Made by a program: the position numbers and the translations under genes. The notes beneath the pieces are model-generated. The model saw only the letters and a program-made list of their open reading frames with translations, did no database searches and was not told the DNA's origin. Below are positions 13,781 through 27,087 of a DNA stretch of 64,000 bases, piece by piece (positions within the stretch are counted from its first letter, which is position 1; every line of letters starts with the position of its first letter). The stretch is from Megalonaias nervosa (lineage: Eukaryota > Mollusca > Bivalvia > Unionida > Unionidae), in contig JAECUM010009811.1 of the NCBI GenBank assembly GCA_016617855.1, positions 1-64,000 on the forward strand. The letters run 5' to 3'.

Positions 13781-14952
13781 TAGCTTATGAGGCGCCGTAG
13801 CGGACAAAAGCTGGTCTAATCAGAACGTTGCCGTTGAAATTTTAATGTCCTATGTCCAGAATTCCAATTTCACGTGTTGTATCAAAAATGCTTGTCCTTA
13901 AAGTTCCATTTTCTAGGTCGACATTTTAGACTGTATATGTTGAATTAAACAGCAGTGATTGAAAGTTATATTTTCTATGTCGAATTTTAGATTGTGCCGT
14001 TTGAATTACACGGCGGTGGCTGAAATTTCAATGTCGTACGTCGAGAATTCCTAATTTACGTATTGGTTCAAAGAGTTTATGTTGAAAGTTCCATTTCGTA
14101 TGTTGAGTATTTAGATTTCATTTGCTGAATTACACAGCGCTGGTTGAAAATTCGATGTCTGATGTCGAGCTTTTAGATTGTATCTTCTGAATTACACTGC
14201 GCTTGTTGAAATTTTAATGTCATATGTCGAGAGTTTCAATTTAACATGGTGAATCACATTGATTGTGCTGAAAGTTCCATTTCAAATGTTGAGTTTTTAG
14301 ATTGTATCAGTTCAATTATACAGCGGTGGTTGGACATTTTATTGTGCTTGTCAGAATTGCTATTCTTATATGGTGAAATGATGCGTTGGTGTTAAAAGTA
14401 ACATTACACAATGTCCACTTTAACAATTCAAAATAATATCGAGTATTAAGAGACGTCATTCGTGTATTAAACTGAGGCGCCATTACATTTCATACATTTA
14501 CAGTTTGAAAGTTACCATTCACAGGTCGAGAATTACTATGAATTTCTTCGCGTGAACGGACCGCATTATTTTTAAACGGGGCTGCTTCTCATTGCTGTGA
14601 AATTCAACAGATGAAATCTAACTTCTCGCCAAATGAAATGGAACATTCATCACAAACAGTTGCATACAACGTGTGAAGTTGGGATTCTCGGCATATGATA
14701 TTGAAAATTCAACCACCGCTGTGTAATTCAAAATATTCACTGTAAAACGTCGACATAGGAAATTGAACTTTAAACCACCACTGTATAATTCAACATATAA
14801 AATCTAAAATCTCGATCTAGAAAATAGAACTTTAAGGACGTGCAATTTGATCCAACACGTGATATTGGATTTCTCGACATAAGACATCAAAATTTCAACT
14901 GTAACTTTCTCATTGGACCAGCTTTTGTCTGCTACGGCGCCTCATATTAGCT
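13781..14952. mobile_element. Foldback/MITE-like element with long inverted ends
   Basis: The left end from 13786 reads TATGAGGCGCCGTAGCGGAC and the right end read in reverse gives ATATGAGGCGCCGTAGCAGA. Homology continues inward for well over 100 bp with moderate divergence (CAATTTCACGTGTTGTATCAA against CAATATCACGTGTTGGATCAA in reverse). The interior holds diverged copies of a roughly 60-bp motif (TGAATTACACAGCGGTGGTTGAAA) in both orientations. The pentamer TAGCT flanks both ends (13781-13785 and 14948-14952), a probable target duplication. There is no transposase, so it is non-autonomous. Confidence 0.75.
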
Positions 14953-17239
14953 CGCTTTTTACTTCAATAGTCTGGGCAAGCAAAATAACTATTTTGGCAA
15001 GTACTGTCTGAGTTTGCTACTAGGATACAATCTTACGCTAATAAACAGTTTCTATTAACAGAATGAGCACTGGAAATTTTTGGCTGGACAAGACATACAC
15101 TGTACTAAAACCTAACATGTGGGTTACAATCTAATTTTAACTGCGAAGTTTCTGAGCATCATCAGCACTGGCATTAAAAACGTTAACGAGGGGCAAGACT
15201 TATTAGGAAAATAACATCGCGAGGCACATTTTTAGCATTCGTTTCGAAAATATACCGGCAACTTTCCATATTTTTTAAAGACGTTTTACTTTGGGTTGTG
15301 CATAATTTGATACGTAATCGCCTTAATCTTATGAATCATCAACTGAGGAAAGTAAGCGCGTGCTGCATTGAAATATATATGCATCACATCAGTGTTTTGA
15401 AATCTGCATATTTTCTTCACAAAAGTCATACCCATCACATTCCACCCATAATTTAATTGGCAAGTACTTATAGGGACTTGTGCATACGTGTATTTATAAA
15501 TATCTTCGTACCTAAAATTTACAACAGCGTTACTATCATCTCATTTAAATAGTATATGAATACATCCATTATAAGCTAAAACAAAACCTGACAATTTTTA
15601 TCAGTACTTGCTTGTTATCAGTTTTATTTCTTACAATTTCTAATTGCAACTGAGAGTTGTTCCACCATGCCCAAGTTTCAAACATGATATCAATGGAATA
15701 GTGGGGTTCTTTGATATCACTGGTATACAAAAAATTCTTATCTCAAACCATCAACCCCTACTCGAAAAATAAGAAACTTATAGTTGGTTGAAAGAAACAT
15801 ATATTATTCTACTATAAAATGGTACTCGTGATAACAGCTAGGGAAATAAAAAGTATAATTGCAATGAAGCAAACAGCATGTTATTTTCATACATAATTTC
15901 ATACGTAATGATCAAGAAGTATTCTAAGCATAATGCATATCACCCATCCATCCACCTAGACATTTATCTATGTACCTACCTTTGAACATAGTAACAACAG
16001 TGTGAGAATGAAATAACATAATAGGGTTGTGACGCGGATTGGTAGCTATTTGTGCATTTAAATTACTATAAATGATGATTATAGATTTCATGAAATTTCT
16101 TTTATTTTCTCTTTTTGAAAATTTGGTGGACTTTTTAAATTTCTTTGTACGTTTATGGTTGTTTCTCTACGTTCCCTATCATTGCAACCCGCCACAATGA
16201 TGAACCTTAAACTAATAATCACTTATGTGACTGTTGATACATATAGTGAGCATATCATTAAATGTGTTATTACAAGTGAAAGATAGCAAGATCTCGCGCG
16301 CTCCATGGTGTTAAAAACCAGACACTTGCGTGGAGGACGGTTTAACTTGTATTTTTTTTTTATTTGTGATTTTATGGAATAAGTGGATTATTTTAAGTAC
16401 CTGTGCCACACACCATGCTGTTGCGCGTGATTTAGAGGAATCAACGTGACATAGGTGTTCGGTTCATATTAACCTTTCCACTGTTCTTGGTTCATATCAG
16501 AAAGTCAAATATAACAGAAGGGTTACACAAAGGTCATTTGTGTAACCATGCAAGGATAATGTGACGTAGCCAACAAAATCGTCCAGTTTAACCTTGTAAT
16601 AAGCACTTTCATTGTACATCTATAATTGGTTCACGTTCTGTCAAAACAAAGTGTACCGAGAAGGGTGAAAAATGTAATACCATGTCCACATTCTTACGAA
16701 CAATTAAACACTCACCACTGAACTGGGTACACCTTCCATTCAACTTAAAGACCGTCTGCGACCTTTGACCCACTGACCTACTGCCAAGAGAAAAATTAAT
16801 GCTATATGACACTTTTTTCTATTGTCTGTGCGTAATATTGCGTTAAAAATAATTTTCTGCTAATCGGTACATACTTTAAGAACTGTTCATCACATGCTTG
16901 AACGCAGAATAGGTTGTGTCGAGCTGTCTTGACTTTTCACATACTTTCACTTAAACATGAACGTCACCTGTATTTTAAAAGTGTTTCTATGTTTCCATTT
17001 TCATGAGAAAACGTTACTGACTACCTTGCTCCTCAACTGGTTCCATCACTAAATTCGAAGCAAAATACCAATAAGGTTGGGAACAATGCTTACGAATTAA
17101 CTTGATGAAATGGATGCAAAGACGTCAAGTCAGCATAAATACGACTGATAATTGTATGGAATAACGGTTGTTACACAAATTTCTGGTTTTAAACAAGCAG
17201 TCTTAAATGACATCAAAGATAACCATTATGAAGTAAAGA
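14953..17239. other. Host non-coding DNA
   Basis: AT-rich sequence with no recognisable gene. The minus-strand open frame at 16,609-16,812 has no domain or family signal. Confidence 0.5.
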
Positions 17240-17560
17240 TAAAAATGGCATCAAAGAAAACTATTAGGAAGCAAGGATAAACAAAATGGCATTAAGGACC
17301 ACCATTAGGAAGCAAGGATACAATATGGCATCAAAGACCACCAATAGCAAGCAGTGATATTCAACGGTATCAAAGACCACCATTTGGAAGCAAGGATACA
17401 AAACGTTATCAAAGACCGCCATTTGGCAGCAAGGATACAAAATGGCATCGAAGACCATCATTAGGAAGCAGTGATATTCAACGGTATCAAAGATCACCAT
17501 TATGAAGCAAGGACACAAAATGGTATCATAGACAGCCATTAGGCAGCAGGGATACCAATT
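17240..17560. repeat. 39-bp minisatellite, about eight units
   Basis: Units of the form AAGCAAGGATACAAAATGGC plus ATCAAAGACCACCATTTGG repeat with substitutions. The 39-bp period keeps a minus-strand frame open as a 13-residue repeat, which explains the 136-codon open frame there. It is not judged a gene. Confidence 0.85.
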
Positions 17561-18169
17561 TCGGGGACAGATCGAGCGAAATGCCATATTATACTCGCTT
17601 GCAAGTCGAACTCGACTGCAAACAATATAAACCTTGATATGCCGTCGCATAATGAAAGTAAAGGATAAAAACAAATTATGTGTTCCCTTGAGTGTTTCTT
17701 ATAGACAATGTTCACTTTTAGACAGGGTTCACTTTAGTGCCTTAAGTATTACTCATCCTAAACCACAAACGCGAGTGAGTCATTATATAAACAACTCGAT
17801 GCAAGTAGTTTGGTATATGTCTCTCACCCCTAGATCGTTATCGTTAGATTATACATATACGTTCATGTTGTAATACTTTAAACCATTAATGCCGATTTTA
17901 AAATATATTCTACGAATCTACTGAATTATATATGAAATTTTCAAAACAATAATATCCGTAAGAGAAGCTGATATGTTAATAAACAGGAGCAAGTTAATTG
18001 TTAAGTCAATCACTTCCCAAGCTTTCCCTCATAAACAAGAGCCCCTTGACGGGACTAACGCTCTACTGACCAAAAAGAATTTACTAGAATTCAAGACCAT
18101 TTCTCCCTGTTAACTGCGGAGTGTTGAAACCATCTGATAATAATACTGTTCAGGACTAAGAAGAATTGT

Positions 18170-20300
18170 AAATTTCTTGGTGTGTTAGACATACTAGATG
18201 CCAGATTGACACAATTTTCATTCAGAACCAACAAGACCTAATTTATGACTAAAAAGACATGACACGATGTCTTTTGGTGAAAACACGATGTTGATGTGAC
18301 TTTTCGTTTTGGAGGAGCAACGATAACACGTGGCCATAATGGATATCCGATTGACACTTCCATTAATGACTGATTGACACTTTCTATTGATAAGAAGTCT
18401 TTTGGTGCAAGCACAATGTCGATATGACCAGCCATCAAGGAGAAGTAGTGATGACAAGATTTTCAAAATGTCCACTATTGTGGCCACATTGGAAATAAAA
18501 TCCGCACCATTTTCATTTACGTCCAACTAGACATCATAAGACGTCTTTGAGTGAAAATCCCTTTCATTCGGAAGTAATGATAACTAGATTTTCAAGATAG
18601 CGCCTGCGGCGGCCATACTGGATGCCTGACAAACATCATTTTCATTTAGGAACAACATCATAAAAAGTTATTTAGCAAACATTCATGTCGATAATGTTAC
18701 AAGCAAGGGATCTCACGACCTAGCGAAGCAAACAGCTTAGGCCTGAATCGGGTTTTACCGGTCCATATTTTCCTTTTTTCCAAGGACCTCAAGACAACAG
18801 CCGTTGTTAACTGAAAAAAGCGGGGACACTTTTTCTCTAATCATCCAATAATAACACCAACACGTCACGAAACTCTAATATCAGACTTGCATGGTTTTAC
18901 TTATTTTTTCACACCTGCATGACGTATTGGTAAGCTCGTCTAAGCCGAAATTGTACTTCACGCCATGCTATAAAAAACACCACATAAACACCTAATACAA
19001 ACAACAAGTACCTCAAATTACCAAACACGTATACCTAAAAATGTTAAGAAATTTGAGAGGGCTCATTTTACGAAACTAATCCATGCTGTCATAAAGTCTC
19101 GTGAATACTGTACATTATGACGTATGATCCTTGAAACTTGGTAATTGCTCGGTTTGAGAACTGTCTTCCCAACAGCGACTCCCATAATCAACAAATAATG
19201 ACAAAATTGTAGCAAAGCTATATACGGAGACGCAAAAATAAATAGCATGCACAATAGCTAGGTTTATTACTACAGGATCATCATTTCCAAGGAAGGGGGG
19301 CCGAGTGTTCTAAAGCGCTCATCGTTACGGATCATTACCATCTCACCTCTGTCTGCGTGGGTTCGAGTCTCGGGTTTGGCCAATGTGGGTACGTGAGAAA
19401 GCTTGCCAGTGGCTTCTCGTGGGTCGGTGGTTCTTTCCGGGGTTTTCCCGGGTTCTCTCTCCACCATTTATTCTGGCCGACATGTATAGCCTGTCTTGTG
19501 CTGAAAACTGGCGTTAAACCCAACAACAACAACAGCAACATCCCTTCAATTCTTGATGAGGAGCGAGGACAACACTTTCATAATGGCCACTTTGGCGGTC
19601 ATATTGGATGTGCAGCCGGCATCGTTTTCATTTAGGACTATCTAAATATCATTTGAAGTCTTCTGGTGAAAACCCGATAGATGGAGTAACGATAACAATA
19701 TTTTCACACTTGCATGACTTATTAGCAAGACGTTGAATGCTAGATACGCACCATTTTTATTTAGGACCAACTAGATATTACAAGAAGTATAAAAACCCTG
19801 TATTAACATAACCATCCATTCGGCAGTAGTGGTAGCAAAATTTTAAAGATGGTCGCTGTGGTGGTAATACTGGACGTCAGATCAGCACCATTTTCGTTCA
19901 GGACAGGGACGCCCAATCATTTTTGGCTGCGGCTAAAACAGATAAAATGCTTAACCCGGCGAGCCGCACTAACAAGAACAGTTTAGTAATTAAATCTTTA
20001 AAAAAAATCCAAAAGAATTATTACATGACACTAATAACATTCTTATTACATAGTTTGCAATAGTAATTGCTAAATAAGATAGTGACTATTGTGGTAGATA
20101 CATAAAACATCATCAGATAGCAATACAGACAAATGGAATAAGTATTAACTAAAATGTATATCTTGCCTACATGGCCGTGGGGCCGGACAATATAAAGAAC
20201 TGGATGTCCGATGTCCGAGTGGCACCATTTTCATTAAGGACCAACTTGATCATGGGATAAACTTTCATAGCAACCTTCCAAGTAGTTTAGGCCAAGTAGC
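18170..20300. repeat. Diverged dispersed repeat, about 150-bp units
   Basis: The phrase CACCATTTTCATTTAGGACC followed by AACTAGACATCATAAGA and TTTTGGTGAAAACACGATG, then AGTAATGATAACAAGATTTT and GGCCATATTGGATG, recurs at about 18,205, 18,505, 18,640, 19,625, 19,770, 19,885 and 20,225 in degraded form. The order is constant, so this is one old tandem family broken up by later insertions, including the SINE. Confidence 0.65.
19294..19545 (+). mobile_element. tRNA-derived SINE
   Basis: The 5' part looks like a tRNA head: a degenerate A-box region (GAGTGTTCTAAAGCGCTC) and a good RNA polymerase III B box, GGTTCGAGTCT, at 19,360-19,370. It is followed by a GC-rich body quite unlike its surroundings, and ends in CTGGCGTTAAACCCAACAAC, a short CAA-repeat tail. 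Ends of GGCGTTAAACC-(CAA)n type are, from memory, common in molluscan SINEs. It interrupts the dispersed-repeat family at 18,170-20,300. Confidence 0.75.
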
Positions 20301-20619
20301 GATAATAAACTTGTGCTAACAGACGGATGGGCAACAGACTATCCAATATATTTTTCTGGTATATATCTTGCATAGCTCATAAAATAATTAAAGCTGTAAT
20401 GGTTAAATAACCTTCTGTAACCCCTCCTTCCGTTAACAAATTATCTTTATATAAATAAATTACATCATTTTTGGTATGTATATATATTATTTAGATCGAT
20501 CCATCTATTAAAAAGGAGATATGCCTTTTCGTTCAGGTGTCAGAAGATGAATGCAATATTCAATCGTTGATTTTACAAGAAATAACACATATTATTGTGC
20601 ATCTAAGAAATGGGATCGG

Positions 20620-20954
20620 TCAGCTCTTCCATTCATCTGACAAAGGTCTGTGAAACAGGTAACACTTCAGCCCTTTATGAATCGATTCCATTTGTTCTGG
20701 CTTTATGTCGACCCGATTAAATCCATGCTCTAGGCCAAACATGACCAGCGATGTAAGTCTGCGCGTGGTGGTGGAAATTTGCGCATGTTTATGAAGCTCC
20801 TGGACTGGCATCCACTGGCATTCAACGATTTCATTTGAACAAGGGGAAAGTTCAAAGGTCAGAGGTCTCATCCTGCAGACGACATACAAATCTGATCTAC
20901 CCCATGCTCCTGGTTGCGTGTGCTGCTGACGGAATGCCAGGATCGACGTACACT
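20620..20954 (-). CDS. NUDT6: Terminal exon of a NUDT6-like Nudix protein (host gene)
   Basis: This is the only convincing host coding exon in the window. A splice acceptor (TTATTTCAG) lies immediately upstream at 20,955-20,963, and the frame then runs about 111 codons to TGA at 20,620-20,622. It contains SDLYVVCRMRPLTFEL, ECQWMPVQEL and SLVMFGLEHGFNRVDI. From memory of the family this is the C-terminal half of the Nudix domain and tail of NUDT6 (LYxVCRL-P-F, CEWM-L--L, LL-YG---GF--IDL, Y-LYH). The catalytic Nudix box (GX5EX7REUXEEXGU) belongs to upstream exons on this strand, at higher coordinates; I did not find them before element A begins at 25,998. The element may therefore lie in an intron, or those exons may be further away. 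Confidence 0.65.
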
Positions 20955-23900
20955 CTGAAATAACATAGAAGTTAAATTTGTGTTATAGACTACCTTCTCA
21001 ACCTTCATTCTTTCATTTTCATCCATCATTCTGTCATGAAACATGAACATGGCGTCATGGTGCTAATATCAAAATAACTGCTAAATTAAATGACAGAGAC
21101 GTCAAGAATTACATAATAATGACAAAAATGATGACGATATCATAATAAAAATGGACAGTCGGAAGATAAATACTGGCCTAAAATGGATCTGAGAATGCAC
21201 ACGTTGCTGACATCTTAATAGCAAAATACAAGAGCTGTTGCCAAGTAAAACTGGATCAGCAGAATCTTGTCTGTACAAATTTCTTTCAATGCTTGCCAAG
21301 TATATGATATGAAAACAAGTGTTTAATGGTTTCTCAATTATTGTATATCCATTCGTATTTGAATTCTATATACTTTAGATCTTTATGCCAGGATGTTTTT
21401 TTTTTGGGGGGGGGGGTTTAAATCTATCCAAAGTTGGTGAAATTCTGTTCAGCGGTTTATGTTAGATTAACCTGTGTAAATGTTTTCTATTTCTATTAAC
21501 GGCAGTGAAATTTCTAGTAACGGCGGTGATATTTCTAGCAACGGTAGTGATATTTGAAGGCAAACTGGTATCATATGTATAAATCGTATGTATAAACCTA
21601 AAAGGCCTTCAAGTCAGGACACTTTCTTTCAATCTGGTCAAATTCTGCTGAGCGGTTACTGAGAAGAAGTTTTTATGGTTTGTCTATTTTCAGTATCAGC
21701 AGCCATATTGGATGGTAGATCGGCATAGTTTGTAAAAAAAGTCAATTTATTCCAGAATGATCTGTATCAAATTTGGTCAAATTGTGTTGCGTGTGTGTTG
21801 TTTCTTTTATGAAGAAGTCGTTTAGAGTGCTTTACATTTTTGGTAACGTTGGCAATTCGACATCATCTGTATAAATTTGAAATAACGTAATTTCTGCTTT
21901 TAGTAACGGCGGTCATACTTGATGGCTGATCAGTATCATTTGTATAAACTTCAAAGTTCTTCCTGCCAGGTGCTCTCGTCAAAATCTAGTTGAAACTGGT
22001 CATGTGTTCTTTTAGTGGTTTAAAATAATAGAAGTCGATGGAAACACGATGCACGACACAGAATTAATCAGGGCTGTATGAATTTTGGACATGTTATGGC
22101 AACAAATAACTGAGTGAACACTGCAGGTGTCAGCATAACACATAGCCAGTTAAACTGATGAATGTGTTTGGGTGCCGTCTTAAGTCTAGGGCCTGAGCTA
22201 GAATACGGTGTTTTAATGTCCCTGGCGTGGGTATGAATGATTTTTAACGAGGTTCCGTTCGACAACGGTCAGGCAAACTGGTCAATGCGAGGTCTATTTG
22301 GTTCTAAGTATAAAAATGCCAAGGGTTGAAAAGTTACAGAAACAACGTTTGTACTTGTTGAATAATTGTCATAAGTTGAAACTTTGCAGGGATCGGTTAT
22401 TAAGGCAGCGAGAATGTGAAATTTCCAAACTCTGGATGGGCGTGTTTTAATATTTGGCGGTAAATAAACCTAGATCCTGACTGAACAAGTAATGGATTGG
22501 GTGTATAAAGTAGTAAAAGTAGGAATTTTTTATCGTTAAGTAAAAGTTCAAGGGACGTGGAATTGGAAGTCTTGAGAGACGATTCTGTAAAATGGTAAAG
22601 AGACTATTCTGTAAAAGGGGAAAGAGAACACGGTACAGTGCCTTCATTTCATACAATTTTTTCTTTGATGCGAGCCTCGAGATATTAGTTTGAATTTATT
22701 TATCAAAGAATTTCATACATTATTTTCTTGATAGGCGTCTGAACATAATTGCTTGAATTCACTTGTCTGGAATGCTATAAAGCTCGTGTATTATAGGACT
22801 GTCATACATTATTTTCTTGATATGAGTCTTGAGATAATTGTTGGAATTTATTCGTTTATATGAATTACAAATCACGTAGGCAGGAATTAATATTATTATG
22901 TCTGTGTGATGTTTGTGCCGATTAATTGTTAGTTAGAAAATATTGTGGTCAAGACAAAAAGTGAATTCTGTTTAATTCATTGTTCAATTAAGATTTGAAT
23001 TCTCTTAACCTTCGAAGCGGATTATTAGCATGGAGCAACATGGCAGGTTGTTTATGTTCGATCGTATGTGTCCTCTATTAGTCAAAGTAGTAATTAACAG
23101 TTCACACTATAAAGGTCTATTTGTTAATAGTACGAGTGAGACCAGACTGTGCTATAGATCGATTAGTGACGTTAAATAGTGTATCAGCGAGATACGTTAA
23201 TCTTTCTGTACTATGTTCTGTTCATAGAAAGAAAGAAACATAGCTAGAATTTATATGATAACTGGATGCTTTACTGGATGCTTTAATGGAATACAATAAG
23301 TTCCAATACTATTTAATGAGGTGGTATGTACACGAATTACTCCATGATATGCAAAAGTTGTGACCTGGAACCCTAATTGCAGTTAGTGTCTGTTTCAATT
23401 ACAATGAGGGATCGGAGCCAGTTATCTTTGCGACAGACGGAGCCACAGAAAAACCCGGTCCCGATATTTGGTTGTCCTCGGAGTTTATCTTTAGCCAGAA
23501 CAATCTATTGCTGATCAATCGAGCGGTAAATAATTTTCAAAATTACAATAATTCATATATCAGTGAAAACTAATACTGTCTTATTTCATTTTTCGGTGTA
23601 TCAAAATATATACTACATTAACACTACAAAACACTAAAATTGCCATTTGTCTTCTTTTTCAGTTTAATTAAAGTGGTTTATCACTACTTTTGGACTCCTT
23701 GTGTTCAACCCTTTAGTGCCAACCTATTATATATAAAATCTTAATGTCATTAACTTCATTTTCTTATCCTCCGATTAGTGTGGCTTTAATAAAACCACTT
23801 GATTAGTGTGACTTAACGAAAATCTCTTAAACAATAGTTAAAAATGGCATGATGCAATTTGCAGTTAAGTACACTGAAGAAAGTAAATACAAAATGTACA

Positions 23901-24486
23901 ATATAGTGTCTTGTTATTTTTATTCATTCGTTATAAGATAATCAATTTATGCAAAATAACTGTGAGAACAGTTTCGTATTTAAACTTTAAAAGAAACGAA
24001 AATAATTGCCTTCAACAAAAGTGAAATATATGGCAACAAAGAGGTAGATATACTTGTTATGAACTCATAATTACCTCTATGAAAAGGGTCAGGACTCGTA
24101 CAAATAAATGATTAAAAATGAACAGATATGTGCGTGTGTGTGTGTGTGTGTGTGTGTTTTAAAGATAGCTTTAACAGTTTTAGTCATATCGCTGCGATGT
24201 CTGCAGTGTGGCAGTTTATAGTGATGGATAGCACTGGGGCACCATGCCGCAGACATCTATCATCATGTCCCACCCGGTTACATTATCCTGGTTCGCTAGT
24301 ATAGGTGTATTCGTAGTAAAATCCATTGAGTCTTGTGTAGATGTCTTCTAATTGGTACACTTCTTGCAAAAACAGACACCACAACCCTATCAAAATAATG
24401 TCATGCCCTGTACGTCCTGAATCCAAATAAACTGGTCCAGACGCGAACCTGTGCAGCACCATCTCCCGCAAAATTAAGTGTGCCGG

Positions 24487-24522
<36 letters not shown>

Positions 24523-25997
24523 CCTTTCGTGGCTTTAATGATTTATCTATGACTGCGTCTTTGTGCGTATGTGTGTCATTGCTGCGTATGTGTGTCATTC
24601 CTACCGCACAGCCGAGTTATAATATACGCAATAAATAAAAAGTAGAACCTTTCTAAAGGAATACTAAAAAAATTAAAATATCTATGTTGTTGAAGTATCA
24701 TACGTCGGCCAATATTCGTTCTACGAGTTATATAAAGAAGAGCAATGCCATTTATGTGTATGTCCGTGTATTTGCGTTTATCAATGGATCCCATATTGTC
24801 TGAACGGATAGATGTCTGTGTGAGTAACATTCATCAAGAAAGACACACTAATGCAGAGAATGGCGACAGCTATCGCCTTGCTCTCAAGCATTATCTTTCT
24901 TAGTTTCGTTCAAACCGAATCTCACGTAACTCCTAGAGATCTAAACTGAGCGAGAGTCTGATACAGATGTGTACAATTCATTGATAAGTGACAGTCATGT
25001 CCTTTCTAACTGTTCTTTTTCTTTGCGAAAACTCGCAATTTATACCGTAAGATCCATCAGCGGATAAGATAAAAATATAAATCTATTTAAAGGCGGAAAA
25101 ATGTATTGGCACCAAAAGCGGGCAATCCGTACCCTTTGCACTTACGGAGTATCAAATCAGGATTATATGTGAGATATTCCTGCAGAAGCAAACATATGCA
25201 TTTCGCTGATGCATAGCATAAAATGGCAAGCCAATATCATAATCCAGCATCTATTAAAATCTGTGACTCTCGATTAATTCGCCGTGTAAAGGAGTGCGTA
25301 GCAGAGAGTAAAAGAAACATGGACTCGTATTAATGGGCACGGTGCGTCATGGGAAAAAGGTACAGAAATTCTGTATTTTCACTAAGATGGCGGATGCTAG
25401 CTCTCTGCGGTCTCACCAGCACCAGAAGTGTGACGCAGTTGTCAGCGAAAAATCTGTATTACCCACAATATATTTTACGGTCCGCCTACAACATAAACAA
25501 AATATGAAAACTGTACAATAATGCAATATCAGTTTTCATTAAGAATGCCGACTAACCTGTCAGCCAATCAGCGAAGGTACTAGAATTTTGTTAAGTCTTG
25601 CTCTGAGCGTTACAGTCGTTTATATAAACTTTTACTAGACGCTCGCATTGCAAACATCTCACAGAAAAACGCGAGAGTTCTGCACGATTTCCTGGAGGAA
25701 AAAGCGGAAATCTTATCGGTTGCATTTTCATTGCAAGCGCATACAAGGGATTTTTTTCTTCTTCTGTAACACAATCTGCTCAGCATATAATTTTCATGGT
25801 TTTAAAAGTTTATTCTTGAATATAAAATATACAGGAACCAGACAAATTTTACTGGCCTTACCACGAAGTTACAGCAAACATATTTTGCTGGCCTTCCTTA
25901 TAACAAAATAACAGCAATTTTGCAAAACATTAAATAACATTACAGTCTGTGTGAAATTAATGAGCTGATTCTACTCACAAAAGTGTCAGTAGTAATA
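20955..25997. other. Host DNA between Nudix exon and element A
   Basis: AT-rich and without a recognisable exon. It holds a (GT)n at about 24,140, a (CT)n at 24,490-24,520 and a G homopolymer at 21,410. If the Nudix gene continues upstream, part of this stretch is intron. Confidence 0.5.
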
Positions 25998-26328
25998 GGG
26001 GATACCGTAGCGACAATGGGAATTAGCATTACAGACCCCCCCGGGACCGTATAGCGACAAGAAAAGAAGGCACAGCCTGGGACCGTATAGCGACAATGGA
26101 AATTGTGTAGAGTGACTAGCACACCCTGGGACTGTATAGCGACAATGGAAATTTGGTAGAGTGACTAGTATACCCTGGGTCTGTATAGCGACAAGAGGAA
26201 TGGAACATGTGGCATGACGTCACACTGGTAACAATGTAGCAAAAAGAGGAGTACTGTGACGTCAGGCTACTTGAGAGAGGGGTTATAGACAAACACGAAT
26301 CAAGAGTATTCGTGTATAAAAAGAGTAA

Positions 26329-26333
<5 letters not shown>

Positions 26334-26416
<83 letters not shown>
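26334..26416. repeat. (TA)n expansion inside left terminal repeat
   Basis: About 40 TA dinucleotides at the point where the right terminal repeat has only ATATATA. The expansion therefore happened after insertion and in one arm only. Confidence 0.95.
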
Positions 26417-26418
<2 letters not shown>

Positions 26419-26448
26419 GTTTGGGTTGGAGACAAAATGAAAATTAAG

Positions 26449-26486
26449 ATCTTTTCAAGGCATTGGAAGTGGCCCTGAAAAGGGCC
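26449..26486 (-). terminator. Histone-type 3' end signal 1 (stem-loop 26,471-26,486 plus HDE-like element)
   Basis: On the minus strand: GGCCCTTTTCAGGGCC, a 6-bp stem with a TTTC loop and ACTT after it, then CCTTGAAAAGATC about 10 nt later. This matches the replication-dependent histone mRNA stem-loop plus a purine-rich downstream element. It lies 18 bp beyond the stop of the gene at 26,504-27,087 and inside the left terminal repeat. Confidence 0.8.
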
Positions 26487-26503
26487 TTTGGGTTCTTCTT
26501 CTT

Positions 26504-27087
26504 TTATCTTCTCCAGTTCTTCCACCATGTCCTGATTTTCCCAATAATTCCTTTCTTCTTTCTCTTTTCTTCTTCGGGCATCCAGTCAGGATGTCCGAGA
26601 GCTCTAAACTTTTCCTGTACCTTCACCCAGTTCTGATTCAGTTTCTCAAACTCTTCTTTCTGTTTTTGGTTTTCTTTGTCCTTTTTTTCTTTCGTCCAGG
26701 TCTCTTTAATCTTTTTTACTTCTTCTTCCATCACGTTCTTCATCTTGTCTTCGGCTTTCTTTAACTGGTTTAAGCCCCACTTGACAAAAGACACTCTGTG
26801 CAATTAAATGTATCTTGCAAGAAGCTCCTCACTCTGATGACAAGATCAAGGGCTTCCTTCAATGTCCCCACTCTTACATACTTAGGCTTGATGAATCCTC
26901 TTAATTTTTCCACCTCCCCTTCTATCATTCCTGCCACCTGATCCCTGGCTACTTTCAGGCTATTGACTTGACTGATAACAAAGTCTTGGCTGTCTGGATA
27001 GCTCCATTCTTTTTCAAGCCTTTCCACCACGTAGGCTGCATACATCATCCAAAAATAACTGTGTCTTAATTCATTAAACAAATTCAT
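26504..27087 (-). pseudogene. End-proximal helical/coiled-coil protein, frameshifted
   Basis: I do not recognise this gene. The likely start is ATG at 27,087 (MNLFNELRHSYFW), because an upstream ATG at 27,180 lies upstream of the TATA box. The frame runs about 100 codons, then a +1/-1 shift near 26,800 moves the coding signal to a second frame ending at 26,504. The second half is strongly charged (KKAEDKMKNVMEEEVKKIKE) with a Trp/Arg-rich basic end (GKIRTWWKNWRR), so an extended helix or coiled coil is expected. It is followed by a histone-type stem-loop and preceded by a promoter block shared with the genes at 28,154 and 29,114, which argues that it was a real member of that gene group. Function unknown. 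Confidence 0.6.

Larger units (their letters stand above)
25998..26486. repeat. Element A left inverted terminal repeat
   Basis: It starts GGGGATACCGTAGCGACAAT and matches the reverse complement of 47,157-47,554 through the histone-type stem-loop at its inner end. It contains about four sub-repeats of a CCTGGGACYGTATAGCGACA unit (26,041; 26,076; 26,124; 26,173) and two palindromic CRE-like TGACGTCA sites (26,215 and 26,257). A (TA)n expansion makes it about 80 bp longer than the right copy. Between the arms I see scattered substitutions and small indels. Confidence 0.9.

Noticed and set aside
17264..17674. 136-codon minus-strand frame with VFDAILYPC repeats
   Set aside because: It is a 39-bp minisatellite kept open by its period; no family match.
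19294..19370. A functional tRNA gene
   Set aside because: Only A- and B-box-like parts are present and no cloverleaf closes; the region is the head of a SINE.
19270..19635. Open frames on both strands over 19,270-19,635
   Set aside because: They fall on the GC-rich body of a SINE.
26283..26528. Minus-strand frame with a long IY repeat
   Set aside because: It is translation of the (TA)n expansion and the stem-loop region of the terminal repeat, downstream of the real stop.
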